From Terriglobus sp. TAA 43 (GTDB lineage: Bacteria > Acidobacteriota > Terriglobia > Terriglobales > Acidobacteriaceae): DNA of 64,000 nucleotides. A model generated the notes under the pieces. It was not told the DNA's origin and made no database searches. It saw only the letters and a list, made by a program, of their open reading frames with translations. The DNA lies in NCBI RefSeq assembly GCF_000800015.1, contig NZ_JUGR01000004.1:1-64000 (forward strand), given 5' to 3'. A program made the translations under genes and the position numbers. This document shows, one piece after another, positions 55,435-62,738 of the stretch (the stretch's first letter is position 1; each line of letters starts with the position of its first letter).

Positions 55435-56412
55435 TCAGCGGTAAATCAGGACCCCGGTTGTGACCTGCAGGATCGCTTCTGCAGTTCTCCGCGCGCCGGA
55501 CTTAACCGCGCTGTTGGGCACGAAGAGAATGTCATCTGCGAATAACATCGGATCGGCTTGCTTGCCGGCCAGTATCTGGCTGATGTTGACCGGAATTTCC
55601 TGTCGTTTCTCGCCGTTTGGGTTCACCAGGCGCAGGATCTTGGCATCCTGACTGCGAGCATTGGGAGACAAGCCTTCCGCAAGCGCCAACGCTTCAACCA
55701 GGGAAATGCTGCCACTGGAACGAAGCGGAAAGCCGCCAGCACGGTGTACGTTGCCGATCACATACACGAGGCTTCCCTTCGGAATCGAGACGATATCGCC
55801 TGCTCGAAGCGGAATGTTATTTTCAGGGGACTTGGACGCTAGAAGATCATCCAGAGACAAAGCGATGCTCGAATGACCGTCGGGCGTTACGATGGCACCC
55901 GGTAGCGGTAGTACACCAGACTTAGCATCTCTCGTAAGGATGACCTTGGGACCGGCGTCCGGCCGTATTCCACCTGCCTTCGTGATGGCAGAGACCACTG
56001 TTAGAGTCCCGGTAATTTGCTGCACGCTCGGCGAATTTACTTCACCCACCACCGATACCGTCCTGCTCTGGCTGCTGAGCACCGACACAGTGATCACGGG
56101 TTGGCGGACATATTTTGAGTAGCGCTCGATCAATCTGGCACGTAATCCGGCGATGGTCAGTCCATCTACCGGTACCAGGCCGACAAGGGGAAGATCGAGA
56201 TTTCCGTCGGAAGCAATGCGGACATTGAGGTTACGGACCTCGTCCAGATCATCGACATTGACCTGAATTTGGTCTCCACTTGCGACGATCTCGGTGTTGC
56301 CATCGACTTTGCTGGTCTGATCAGCGGGAGGAGATGACTGTGGCGTAGAAGATTGACCCCATGCGCACATGGTCGTTGCAAGAATCCAGCTCACAAGAGA
56401 AGCGGCTCTCAT
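55435..56412 (-). CDS. Wza-like polysaccharide export protein
   Basis: A 325-residue exported protein with signal peptide MRAASLVSWILATTMCAWGQ. The Poly_export domain (ASGDQIQVNVDDLDEVRNLNVRIASDGNLDLPLVG) is followed by two SLBB-type repeats (TVSVVGEVNSPSVQQ; LVYVIGNVHRAGGFPL). No lipobox Cys is evident, unlike E. coli Wza. It would form the periplasmic/outer-membrane exit channel. AAGG lies 6 nt before the ATG at 56412. It is the first gene of the ten-gene EPS operon. Confidence 0.93.
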   Translation of the reverse strand: MRAASLVSWILATTMCAWGQSSTPQSSPPADQTSKVDGNTEIVASGDQIQVNVDDLDEVRNLNVRIASDGNLDLPLVGLVPVDGLTIAGLRARLIERYSKYVRQPVITVSVLSSQSRTVSVVGEVNSPSVQQITGTLTVVSAITKAGGIRPDAGPKVILTRDAKSGVLPLPGAIVTPDGHSSIALSLDDLLASKSPENNIPLRAGDIVSIPKGSLVYVIGNVHRAGGFPLRSSGSISLVEALALAEGLSPNARSQDAKILRLVNPNGEKRQEIPVNISQILAGKQADPMLFADDILFVPNSAVKSGARRTAEAILQVTTGVLIYR

Positions 56413-56544
56413 AACGGACCTTGGGTCGGAATACGGCTTGATCAGCCCGCGTTCGACTATCTTGGGGATTGAAGTCCAGCCTGGGCAGGCAAATTGGGAC
56501 AAGCAAGCGTTCGACCAATTGGTGCAGCGGCGCCAATAAACGAC

Positions 56545-56573
56545 TCAATAGTTACGAAGTTCGATCAGGTCAA
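56545..56573 (-). promoter_or_regulatory. Candidate EPS operon promoter
   Basis: On the minus strand TTGACC (56573-56568), 17 bp, TATTGA (56550-56545), with the wza-like ATG about 130 nt downstream. By-eye match to the housekeeping consensus. Confidence 0.4.
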
Positions 56574-56652
56574 CAGGAAAAACTGTCACGTTTTGCACAG
56601 CGCCATTTTTGTCCACTGTGCGATGAAAGTTAGAGAAAATGATCAAGAACGT

Positions 56653-56697
56653 TAATATGCAAGCTTTTGCATGATTTATGCAAAAGCTTGCATATTA
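56653..56697. promoter_or_regulatory. Twin-palindrome inverted repeat
   Basis: Perfect 20-bp arms (56653-56672, 56678-56697) with a 5-bp centre. Each arm contains a near-palindrome of its own, ATGCAAGCTTTTGCAT and its complement, 21 bp apart centre to centre. It looks like a two-site regulator-binding element rather than a terminator, since there is no U-run. Confidence 0.6.
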
Positions 56698-56972
56698 TTA
56701 CCCTTTACTGTCCGGTATTGGTCATTACAAAAATGACGACAGTAACGGGCGTCGTGTATGTCCGCCCAGGAAGTCGCGCTGTTCATAGAATGCGTGCAAG
56801 GCCATCGGAGTCCGTTCTTATCAAAATCCCAAAACGAGGCAGGAAACTATCCGCTGTCACGGAGCAGGAAACCTATTTCTGCTTCAGACGGAACGGGAAG
56901 GTGGTAATCGAAATCGGCTCGATCCCAGGCGCTTAGGTGGGTTTGTTGGGTGAGGGGTGATGCAAACGAAAG

Positions 56973-57014
56973 ATGCTCCACGAGCTGTACCTCTTAGGTC
57001 GGCGCGTGGAGCAT
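56973..57014 (-). terminator. Stem-loop after tRNA-Arg
   Basis: ATGCTCCACG (56973-56982) pairs with CGTGGAGCAT (57005-57014); an inner ACCT/AGGT stem fits in the loop. On the minus strand it lies 8 bp after the tRNA 3-prime end and is followed by CTTTCGTTT. Confidence 0.5.
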
Positions 57015-57021
57015 AAATTTA

Positions 57022-57098
57022 TGGTGCACCCGAGAAGATTCGAACTTCTGACCTACAGCTTCGGAGGCTGCCGCTCTATCCAGCTGAGCTACGGGTGC
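57022..57098 (-). tRNA. tRNA-Arg (anticodon CCG)
   Basis: A 77-nt minus-strand cloverleaf with encoded CCA. The acceptor GCACCCG pairs with CGGGTGC, discriminator A, and the anticodon loop CTCCGAA gives CCG, reading CGG. It starts 15 bp after the last gene of the glycine-cleavage operon. Confidence 0.96.
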
Positions 57099-57113
57099 TC
57101 GAGTGCTAGTGTA

Positions 57114-57389
57114 CTATCCCGCGGGCTGAGCGGCTTCTTTCTTCTTGCGGATCTCTTCCATGGAGGAGCCGATGAGTTCCTTGGCGTCGTTGATGCCACG
57201 CATGACGGCTTGAATGTCCAGCGCGGGAACCGTTGGATTGCGGTTTGAGGTGCAGTAGACGCCGTGCTGGCCCACGAGGGCCAGCGCGTCTGTCAGTACG
57301 TCCATGGCAACGGCCAAACGGCCACGCTCGACGCCCATCATGAACTCGTACTTTTCGAGTTCGTCTTTGTGATCCCAAAAGGCGGACAT
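57114..57389 (-). CDS. Small hypothetical protein of the gcv operon
   Basis: A 91-residue soluble, helical protein starting MSAFWDHKDELEKYEFMMGVERGRL and ending in a lysine-rich tail. AAGGAG lies 8 nt before the ATG, inside the end of gcvPB, and only 2 bp separate the genes, so it is translated with gcvPB. No family recognised. The segment VGQHGVYCTSNRNPTVPALD holds its only Cys. A link with glycine cleavage is suggested only by position. Confidence 0.75.
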   Translation of the reverse strand: MSAFWDHKDELEKYEFMMGVERGRLAVAMDVLTDALALVGQHGVYCTSNRNPTVPALDIQAVMRGINDAKELIGSSMEEIRKKKEAAQPAG

Positions 57390-57391
57390 GG

Positions 57392-58936
57392 TTACCACTC
57401 CTTAGCGGCTGTGTCGGCCTCCACATCTTCCGGTGGGCCTTGCCAGCGGAGGATGGGCTTGCGGGCTGCGGCGGTTTCATCGAGGCGGCGGATGCGCGTA
57501 GTGTGCGGTGCAGTCTTTACCAGCTCAGGATTCTCAGCGGCTTCGCGTGCGATCTGCTGCAGCGCGTCGATCAGAAGGTCGAGTTCCTCGCGCGATTCGC
57601 TTTCGGTGGGCTCGATCATCATGGCGCCGCTCACGATCAGTGGGAAGCTAACCGTGTAGGCGTGGAAGCCGTAATCGATGAGACGCTTGCCCATGTCGCC
57701 AGTCTTAACGCCATTCTTCGCCTGCAGCTTGTCGCTGAACACAACCTCGTGCATTGACTTGGTCTTGTAGGGTAGATCGAAGACACCTTCAAGCTTGGCG
57801 CGGATGTAGTTCGCGTTGAGCACGGCATCTTCCGTGGTTAGGCGCAGACCGTCCGGACCATTGGCGAGCGTATAGGCGAGTGCGCGCACGAACATGCCGA
57901 AGTTGCCGTAGAACATGCGAACGCGACCGACGGTGTGCGGACGGTTGTATTCGAATGTGAGCGTGCCGTCTGCCTTCTCAACGACGATTGGCGCAGGCAG
58001 GAAGGGCTCAAGAATCGCCTTGCATGCAACCGGACCAGAGCCTGGGCCACCGCCCCCATGCGGAGTGGAGAAGGTCTTGTGCAGGTTCAGATGCATCACG
58101 TCAACGTCGAAGTCGCCGGGGCGAGTCTTGCCCACGAGCGCATTCATATTCGCACCGTCCATATAGAGCAACGCGCCCTTGGCATGGAGGATGTCCGCGA
58201 TCTCCTTGATCTGCGATTCGAAGACGCCGATGGTCGAAGGGTTTGTGAGCATGAGCGCAGCGGTGTCTTCATCCACGGCGCGGCGCAGTTCGTCGAGGTC
58301 CACGCCACCATCGGCGTTCGACTTGAGGTTCTGGATCTGATAGCCGACGACGGCTGCTGTGGCAGGGTTCGTGCCGTGAGCGGAGTCGGGGATTAGTACC
58401 TTCTTGCGGGCGTTACCCTTGCTCTCGTGGTACGCGCGGATCATCAGGATGCCGGTGAATTCACCGTGTGCTCCGGCTGCGGGCTGCAGCGTGATGGCGT
58501 CCATACCGGTGATTTCAATGAGGCAGTCCTGCAACTGCTTCATAATGCCGAGCGTGCCCTGTGAGAGCGATTCCGGCTGGTAGGGATGCGCTTCCGCAAT
58601 GCCTTCCAGGCGTGCAACGGCTTCGTTCACGCGACCGTTGTACTTCATGGTGCAGGAGCCGAGCGGGAACATGCCAAGGTCAATCGCGTAGTTCCACGTG
58701 GACAAACGGGTGAAGTGGCGAACGATTTCGATTTCGCTCAGCTCCGGCATCGAACCCAGGTTGTCCGTGCGGACTGCATCGCCGAGCAGGGATGCGGCAT
58801 CGATTGCAGGAACATCAAGTGCATCGAGGCGATATGCCTTTTTGCCGGGCGAGCTCTTCTCAAAGATCAGGCCTTCGTTCTGGTTGACATGCGTGGTGGC
58901 CTTGCGCGGCGTACCAACAAAAGGTGTGTCTGCCAT
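57392..58936 (-). CDS. gcvPB: Glycine dehydrogenase (P-protein), subunit 2
   Basis: The PLP-bearing C-terminal subunit of the two-part glycine decarboxylase, which decarboxylates glycine and passes the aminomethyl group to GcvH lipoate. It has 514 residues. The PLP-Lys region is MHLNLHKTFSTPHGGGGPG, and LYMDGANMNALVG and GSCTMKYNGRVNE are further family motifs. The ATG overlaps the OsmC-like stop by one base. The split form, as opposed to the single long GcvP of E. coli, is normal in many bacteria. Confidence 0.97.
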   Translation of the reverse strand: MADTPFVGTPRKATTHVNQNEGLIFEKSSPGKKAYRLDALDVPAIDAASLLGDAVRTDNLGSMPELSEIEIVRHFTRLSTWNYAIDLGMFPLGSCTMKYNGRVNEAVARLEGIAEAHPYQPESLSQGTLGIMKQLQDCLIEITGMDAITLQPAAGAHGEFTGILMIRAYHESKGNARKKVLIPDSAHGTNPATAAVVGYQIQNLKSNADGGVDLDELRRAVDEDTAALMLTNPSTIGVFESQIKEIADILHAKGALLYMDGANMNALVGKTRPGDFDVDVMHLNLHKTFSTPHGGGGPGSGPVACKAILEPFLPAPIVVEKADGTLTFEYNRPHTVGRVRMFYGNFGMFVRALAYTLANGPDGLRLTTEDAVLNANYIRAKLEGVFDLPYKTKSMHEVVFSDKLQAKNGVKTGDMGKRLIDYGFHAYTVSFPLIVSGAMMIEPTESESREELDLLIDALQQIAREAAENPELVKTAPHTTRIRRLDETAAARKPILRWQGPPEDVEADTAAKEW

Positions 58937-59427
58937 TAGGTGTCCCTCGAATCGTTTGCGGCGTGTGCGCTGGTCGCTTCACACGCAACGGGAAAGTTGA
59001 CGGAGTTGGCGATAAAACAAAGTTCGTGCGCGCGATGATGCAGCGCGTCAGCTTGTGTAAGGTCGTGTCCTGCGGCGATGGTCACCTGCGGATGCAGCGT
59101 GACGGAGGTAAAGTGTCCGGAGCCGTCAGGATTCAACTGCATGGTGCCTTCGGCATTGTCGCTGTACGCAATGACGGAGATGCCTGCGTCGGCACACAGA
59201 TGCAGATAGCTGAGCATGTGGCATGAGGACAACGACGCGAGCAACATATCCTCGGGGTTCCATTTGCTGGCTTCCCCGCGGAACGTCGCATCGGACGAGC
59301 CTGCGATAAGAGGCTTGCCCGACGCGCTCAGATCGTAAGAACGTGCGTAGTCGCGATACGACGAAGTGCCGGTGCCGCGATTGCCCGTCCAGGCGATGCT
59401 CGTGTTGTAGTGATGTTCGTTCTTCAT
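58936..59427 (-). CDS. OsmC/Ohr-family peroxidase-like protein
   Basis: A 163-residue protein of the OsmC/Ohr fold, thiol peroxidases for organic hydroperoxides. Family features are AWTGNRGTGTSSYRDYAR, the first Cys in LLASLSSCHMLSYLHLC and the second in NFPVACEAT, matching the two-Cys pattern. The start at 59427 is chosen from the family; the frame is open to 59481. It is inserted between gcvPA and gcvPB and coupled to gcvPB by a TAATG overlap. Confidence 0.9.
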   Translation of the reverse strand: MKNEHHYNTSIAWTGNRGTGTSSYRDYARSYDLSASGKPLIAGSSDATFRGEASKWNPEDMLLASLSSCHMLSYLHLCADAGISVIAYSDNAEGTMQLNPDGSGHFTSVTLHPQVTIAAGHDLTQADALHHRAHELCFIANSVNFPVACEATSAHAANDSRDT

Positions 59428-59434
59428 AGATTGC

Positions 59435-59779
59435 CTAGAAGTCGAAAACCTCGCCGTCAATATTGCGGAACGAGCCAGCATCGGCGGCGTCCCGGTCCTC
59501 GTCCCGTAGGCTCAACGCCAACAGGGTGCCATTCTCAAACTCCACGGTGAGTGCCGTGTCGTCGTGGAACTGTGACTCGCTGACTGTTTCACCAATCAAT
59601 GAGCACAGCGCATCGCGATAACCTGCCTGACCATGGCCCACGGAGATGCCATCGGCGTCCGCGACTTCAGGCCAGATGTACAACGTCAGCAAAGCGTCGT
59701 CCGCGAAGCGAAGTTGCAGGTGCTTCTCTACAAATTCCACGGCATACAGCTCTTCACCGTGCAGGCTGCTTAAATCCAT
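59435..59779 (-). CDS. Small acidic hypothetical protein of the gcv operon
   Basis: A 114-residue, acidic, beta-rich protein (MDLSSLHGEELYAVEFVEKHLQLRF, then LTVEFENGTLLALSLRDED). The alternating hydrophobic pattern suggests a small beta-barrel or antiparallel sheet. It starts 11 bp after gcvPA and ends 7 bp before the OsmC-like gene. The upstream part of the frame (to 59860) overlaps gcvPA and was not used. It resembles uncharacterised small proteins found in many genomes; no function is assigned. Confidence 0.7.
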   Translation of the reverse strand: MDLSSLHGEELYAVEFVEKHLQLRFADDALLTLYIWPEVADADGISVGHGQAGYRDALCSLIGETVSESQFHDDTALTVEFENGTLLALSLRDEDRDAADAGSFRNIDGEVFDF

Positions 59780-59790
59780 GTTTTGTCCCG

Positions 59791-61122
59791 CTATACCTTT
59801 GCCAACGCTGTGGCAGCTGTATCGATGTCCTGACGCGTAGTGAGTTCCGTAGCGCACCACAGCGATGCGTTTTCACCGAGTTCGGGATACCACTTCGACA
59901 GAGGCAGACCGCCAATGATCTTCTCTTCCAGCAGTGCTGTGTTGGTAGTGTCTGCGGACTTCGGTGTGGTGACGACGAACTCGTTGAAGCGCGGTGCACC
60001 TGCAAATAGCAGCTTTGCTCCGTTCTTCTCCAGCGACTGCGCAGTGAAGTGTGCTTTGGCCAGGTTCTGCTCGGCGAGTTCCTGCAGGCCCTTGCCGTAG
60101 ACGGTGAGGAAGACCGTGACCATCAGCGCGACGAGCGACTGGTTGGTGCAGATGTTGCTGGTGGCCTTCTCCCGGCGGATATGCTGTTCGCGCGTGGAGA
60201 GCGTCAACACAAAGCCACGATCGCCATTCTGGTCGACAGTTTGACCGCAGAGACGTCCGGGCATCTGGCGCAGGAACTTTTCCTTCGCTGCGATGACGCC
60301 GCAGTACGGGCCACCATAGCCCACGGGAACACCAAAGCTCTGCGCTTCCATGGAGACGATGTCGGCTTCCTTGGGCGGCTTCACGATGCCTAGCGAGACA
60401 GCCTCTGCAATGGAGACGATGAGCAGAGCACCCTTCGCGTGTGCGATTTCCGCGATCTTGGCAACGTCTTCAATGGTGCCGAAGAAGTTGGGCGATTGGA
60501 TGAGCACGCAGGCGGTGTCGCTGGTGATGGCAGCATCCAGAGCGGTATAGTCCACGCGACCATCGGCGGTGTAACCCACTTCGGTCTGCGGGATACCTTG
60601 GTGCTGCGCGTACGTCGCGAGCACTTCGCGGTACTCGGGATGCACTGTACGTGCGATGACAGCGCCGTTACGACCGGTGACGCGCACGGCCATCATCACG
60701 GCTTCTGCTGCGCCCGTGCTGCCGTCGTACATGGAGGCGTTGGCCAAATCCATGCCGGTCAGTTCGCAGATCATGGTCTGGAACTCAAAGAGTGCCTGCA
60801 ACGTGCCCTGCGCGATTTCTGGCTGATAGGGCGTGTAGCTGGTGAGGAATTCGCCGCGCGAAACGACTGTGTCAATCAGCACGGGGCGATAGTGGCGATA
60901 GGCTCCCGCGCCCAGGAACGACGCATATCCAGTGGCGTTCTGGTTGGCGAAGACCTTGAACGCTTCAATGACTTCGTGCTCAGAGTGCTGGCGGGGAACG
61001 TTCAGATCGCGCGTCAGGCGAAATTCTGCGGGGACGGAATCGAACAGGTCGTCGATGGAAGCCGCGCCAATCTCCTGGAGCATGGCGGCCCGGTCGGCGG
61101 GCGACTTAGGAAGGTAACGCAT
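59791..61122 (-). CDS. gcvPA: Glycine dehydrogenase (P-protein), subunit 1
   Basis: The N-terminal subunit of the split P-protein; it pairs with GcvPB to form the active decarboxylase. It has 443 residues with [15 protein letters not shown] at the start, [49 protein letters not shown] and [12 protein letters not shown], all typical. It lies 99 bp downstream of gcvH, with a hairpin between. Acts in the cytoplasm with GcvH, GcvT (not in this window) and dihydrolipoamide dehydrogenase. Confidence 0.97.
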   Translation of the reverse strand: MRYLPKSPADRAAMLQEIGAASIDDLFDSVPAEFRLTRDLNVPRQHSEHEVIEAFKVFANQNATGYASFLGAGAYRHYRPVLIDTVVSRGEFLTSYTPYQPEIAQGTLQALFEFQTMICELTGMDLANASMYDGSTGAAEAVMMAVRVTGRNGAVIARTVHPEYREVLATYAQHQGIPQTEVGYTADGRVDYTALDAAITSDTACVLIQSPNFFGTIEDVAKIAEIAHAKGALLIVSIAEAVSLGIVKPPKEADIVSMEAQSFGVPVGYGGPYCGVIAAKEKFLRQMPGRLCGQTVDQNGDRGFVLTLSTREQHIRREKATSNICTNQSLVALMVTVFLTVYGKGLQELAEQNLAKAHFTAQSLEKNGAKLLFAGAPRFNEFVVTTPKSADTTNTALLEEKIIGGLPLSKWYPELGENASLWCATELTTRQDIDTAATALAKV

Positions 61123-61171
61123 GGGAATGTTGCCTCGTCTGGTGTGGGTGCGGAGGGGCGGTGAGCAGAAA

Positions 61172-61212
61172 GTTCGCGGGCCGCTGCTAAGACGCTGCGG
61201 CCCCTTTCGAAC
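61172..61212 (-). other. Stem-loop between gcvH and gcvPA
   Basis: GGGCCGC (61178-61184) pairs with GCGGCCC (61197-61203) across 12 bases, extended by GTTCG/CGAAC at 61172-61176 and 61208-61212. It lies 10 bp after the gcvH stop on the minus strand and could set the GcvH:GcvP expression ratio. Confidence 0.5.
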
Positions 61213-61221
61213 AGAACTCGT

Positions 61222-61608
61222 TTAGTGCGTTTCTTCAGCTACGAAAGCTTCGTATGCAGCAGCGTCAAGAAGGCCGTCCAATTCGGATGCGTCCTTCAGT
61301 GTGAGCTTGATGAGCCAGGTGTTGTTCGCGTCTTCATTAATCTTTTCGGGTGCATTGGCAAGCTCTTCGTTTGCCGCGGTCACGGTGCCGGAAACGGGGG
61401 CATATACGTCGCTGACAGCCTTTACGCTTTCCACTGAACCGAAGGACGCCTTCTGGGTCAGTTCCGTCCCTGTTTTGGGCAGGTCTACGAAAACAATGTC
61501 GCCAAGCAGGCTTTGCGCGTGTTCGGTGATGCCCACGGTGGCTTCGTTGCCGTTGGCCTCAATCCACTCGTGTTCCTTGGTGTAGCGGTAGTTTGCCGGA
61601 TAGCTCAT
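61222..61608 (-). CDS. gcvH: Glycine cleavage system H protein
   Basis: Lipoyl carrier of the glycine cleavage system. The 128 residues fit the family. The lipoylated Lys is in FGSVESVKAVSDVYAPVSG (about residue 64). It begins MSYPANYRYTKEHEWIEANG. The ATG has no Shine-Dalgarno and is directly abutted by a 6-bp hairpin. It is the first gene of the gcv operon on the minus strand. Confidence 0.97.
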   Translation of the reverse strand: MSYPANYRYTKEHEWIEANGNEATVGITEHAQSLLGDIVFVDLPKTGTELTQKASFGSVESVKAVSDVYAPVSGTVTAANEELANAPEKINEDANNTWLIKLTLKDASELDGLLDAAAYEAFVAEETH

Positions 61609-61626
61609 GGCTTTGATTTTAAAGCC
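61609..61626 (-). promoter_or_regulatory. Hairpin abutting the gcvH start codon
   Basis: GGCTTT (61609-61614) and AAAGCC (61621-61626) with a 6-base loop. On the mRNA it ends at the base before AUG, in place of a Shine-Dalgarno. Confidence 0.5.
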
Positions 61627-61671
61627 GCGACAACGCTCTGAGAGCGAATATCGCCGGGAAATTGGCTAACG

Positions 61672-62658
61672 TTAGCTTCCAAGTTTGGGTGAGCCTGCCT
61701 CGTCCGGGTGCGATGCCGTTTCGTTCGATGGTTGCGGCTGTACTTTCCAGTCGCCCACGGCAAACGCGGTGGCGGTGCGAGGCAGCTTGGCGCGTCCTCG
61801 GGTGAGGAAGTCTGCCGCGATGACGCCCGTGACCTCAGGTTGAAGAATGGCCAGTGGAATGAGGTATTTCTTACTCTTCACCAGCGATTCCGAGACGCCG
61901 TCGATATTCCTGCTGCGGGGCATATCACCGGGGACCTGGTGCATTTCGAAGGTTGTTGGATGAAGTTCAGGGTGTTTTTCCCCGAACTTCACCAGCGATT
62001 TGGCCGCCCCTTTGGGGGTTGTCATGCCGAAGTCGCCGAAGACGTTGCGATGAATGGCGCCGGGGTAATACGTGTTCAGCACCACGCGCGAGAAATCGGC
62101 GCAGTTGTGGAAAAACAGGTTGAAATGGCCTACGTTGCGCTTGTCGTTGAAGATAGCGATGAAACGGTCGTCCTGCTCCTGTGTGGAATGCACGGCGAAG
62201 CCAAAGATGGTGCGATCAAACAAAGAGCCGACAAGTTGTGGCCACTCACCACCAGGAGCATTGCCGTTCTTATCAGGAGGGGCCAGTTCCTGGAGATGCG
62301 CGCGCCAGTAAGCATCGCGAAGCTGCTGCACTTGTTCTTTGGTGACGCTGGCCGGGATTTGTGACGGATGCTCGACCCCATACAGGTAGGGGACGAGCGG
62401 CATGGCGATCCAGTCCTGATGGTGGATCTTGTGATACCTGCTGATGACCGAACCGTATTCACCGGGGCGGCAGCGGCGTAGCTGCGTGGGCGTCTCTGCG
62501 CAGATATCGCTGAGGAAGACCGCTGCATGGCCTGTCGGGTTGTACTTGCCGAACTCTCCGTAAGGCTGTTCCATGAGCAATGCAACGTCAGCGTGTGAAA
62601 CCACGGAACAGGAGAGCGCAAAGAGAAGAGAAATGGCGGCAAAGAGACGTCGAATCAT
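61672..62658 (-). CDS. Exported hypothetical protein with papain-fold-like His and Cys motifs
   Basis: A 328-residue protein with a signal peptide (MIRRLFAAISLLFALSCSVVSHAD). The mature part has GHAAVFLSDIC (about residue 42) and NLFFHNCADFSRVVL (about 185); a His in a first segment and an NCADF Cys segment later is the order seen in permuted papain-fold (NlpC/P60- or LRAT-like) proteins. A Pro-rich polar tail ends the protein. ATG at 62658 is chosen from the signal peptide; the frame opens at 62691. No enzyme activity is claimed. Gap to gcvH is 63 bp, same strand. Confidence 0.7.
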   Translation of the reverse strand: MIRRLFAAISLLFALSCSVVSHADVALLMEQPYGEFGKYNPTGHAAVFLSDICAETPTQLRRCRPGEYGSVISRYHKIHHQDWIAMPLVPYLYGVEHPSQIPASVTKEQVQQLRDAYWRAHLQELAPPDKNGNAPGGEWPQLVGSLFDRTIFGFAVHSTQEQDDRFIAIFNDKRNVGHFNLFFHNCADFSRVVLNTYYPGAIHRNVFGDFGMTTPKGAAKSLVKFGEKHPELHPTTFEMHQVPGDMPRSRNIDGVSESLVKSKKYLIPLAILQPEVTGVIAADFLTRGRAKLPRTATAFAVGDWKVQPQPSNETASHPDEAGSPKLGS

Positions 62659-62738
62659 CGCAATGAAACGAGAATATCTTGCCGCCAGCAATCTTCATCC
62701 CAGAAAAATGTGTGCGTTGCTACACGTTTTTCATAGGG

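Larger units (their letters stand above)
56413..57021. other. 609-bp gene-free region upstream of the EPS operon
   Basis: No convincing gene. It holds a candidate sigma-70 promoter at 56545-56573, a perfect 20-bp inverted repeat at 56653-56697, and the hairpin after tRNA-Arg near 57000. A plus-strand ORF at 56733-56936 (67 codons, no ribosome site, basic N-terminal half) cannot be excluded but has no recognisable features. Confidence 0.7.

Noticed and set aside
56733-56936. 67-codon plus-strand ORF upstream of the EPS operon
   Set aside because: No ribosome site, no family features; kept only as a remark in the gap entry.
57392-61122. gcvPA and gcvPB as a broken single gcvP
   Set aside because: Both subunits are full length with proper starts and are separated by two genes; the two-subunit form is a known arrangement.
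61609-61671. Glycine riboswitch upstream of gcvH
   Set aside because: Only 63 bp separate gcvH from the next gene, too short for a glycine aptamer, and no matching core was seen.
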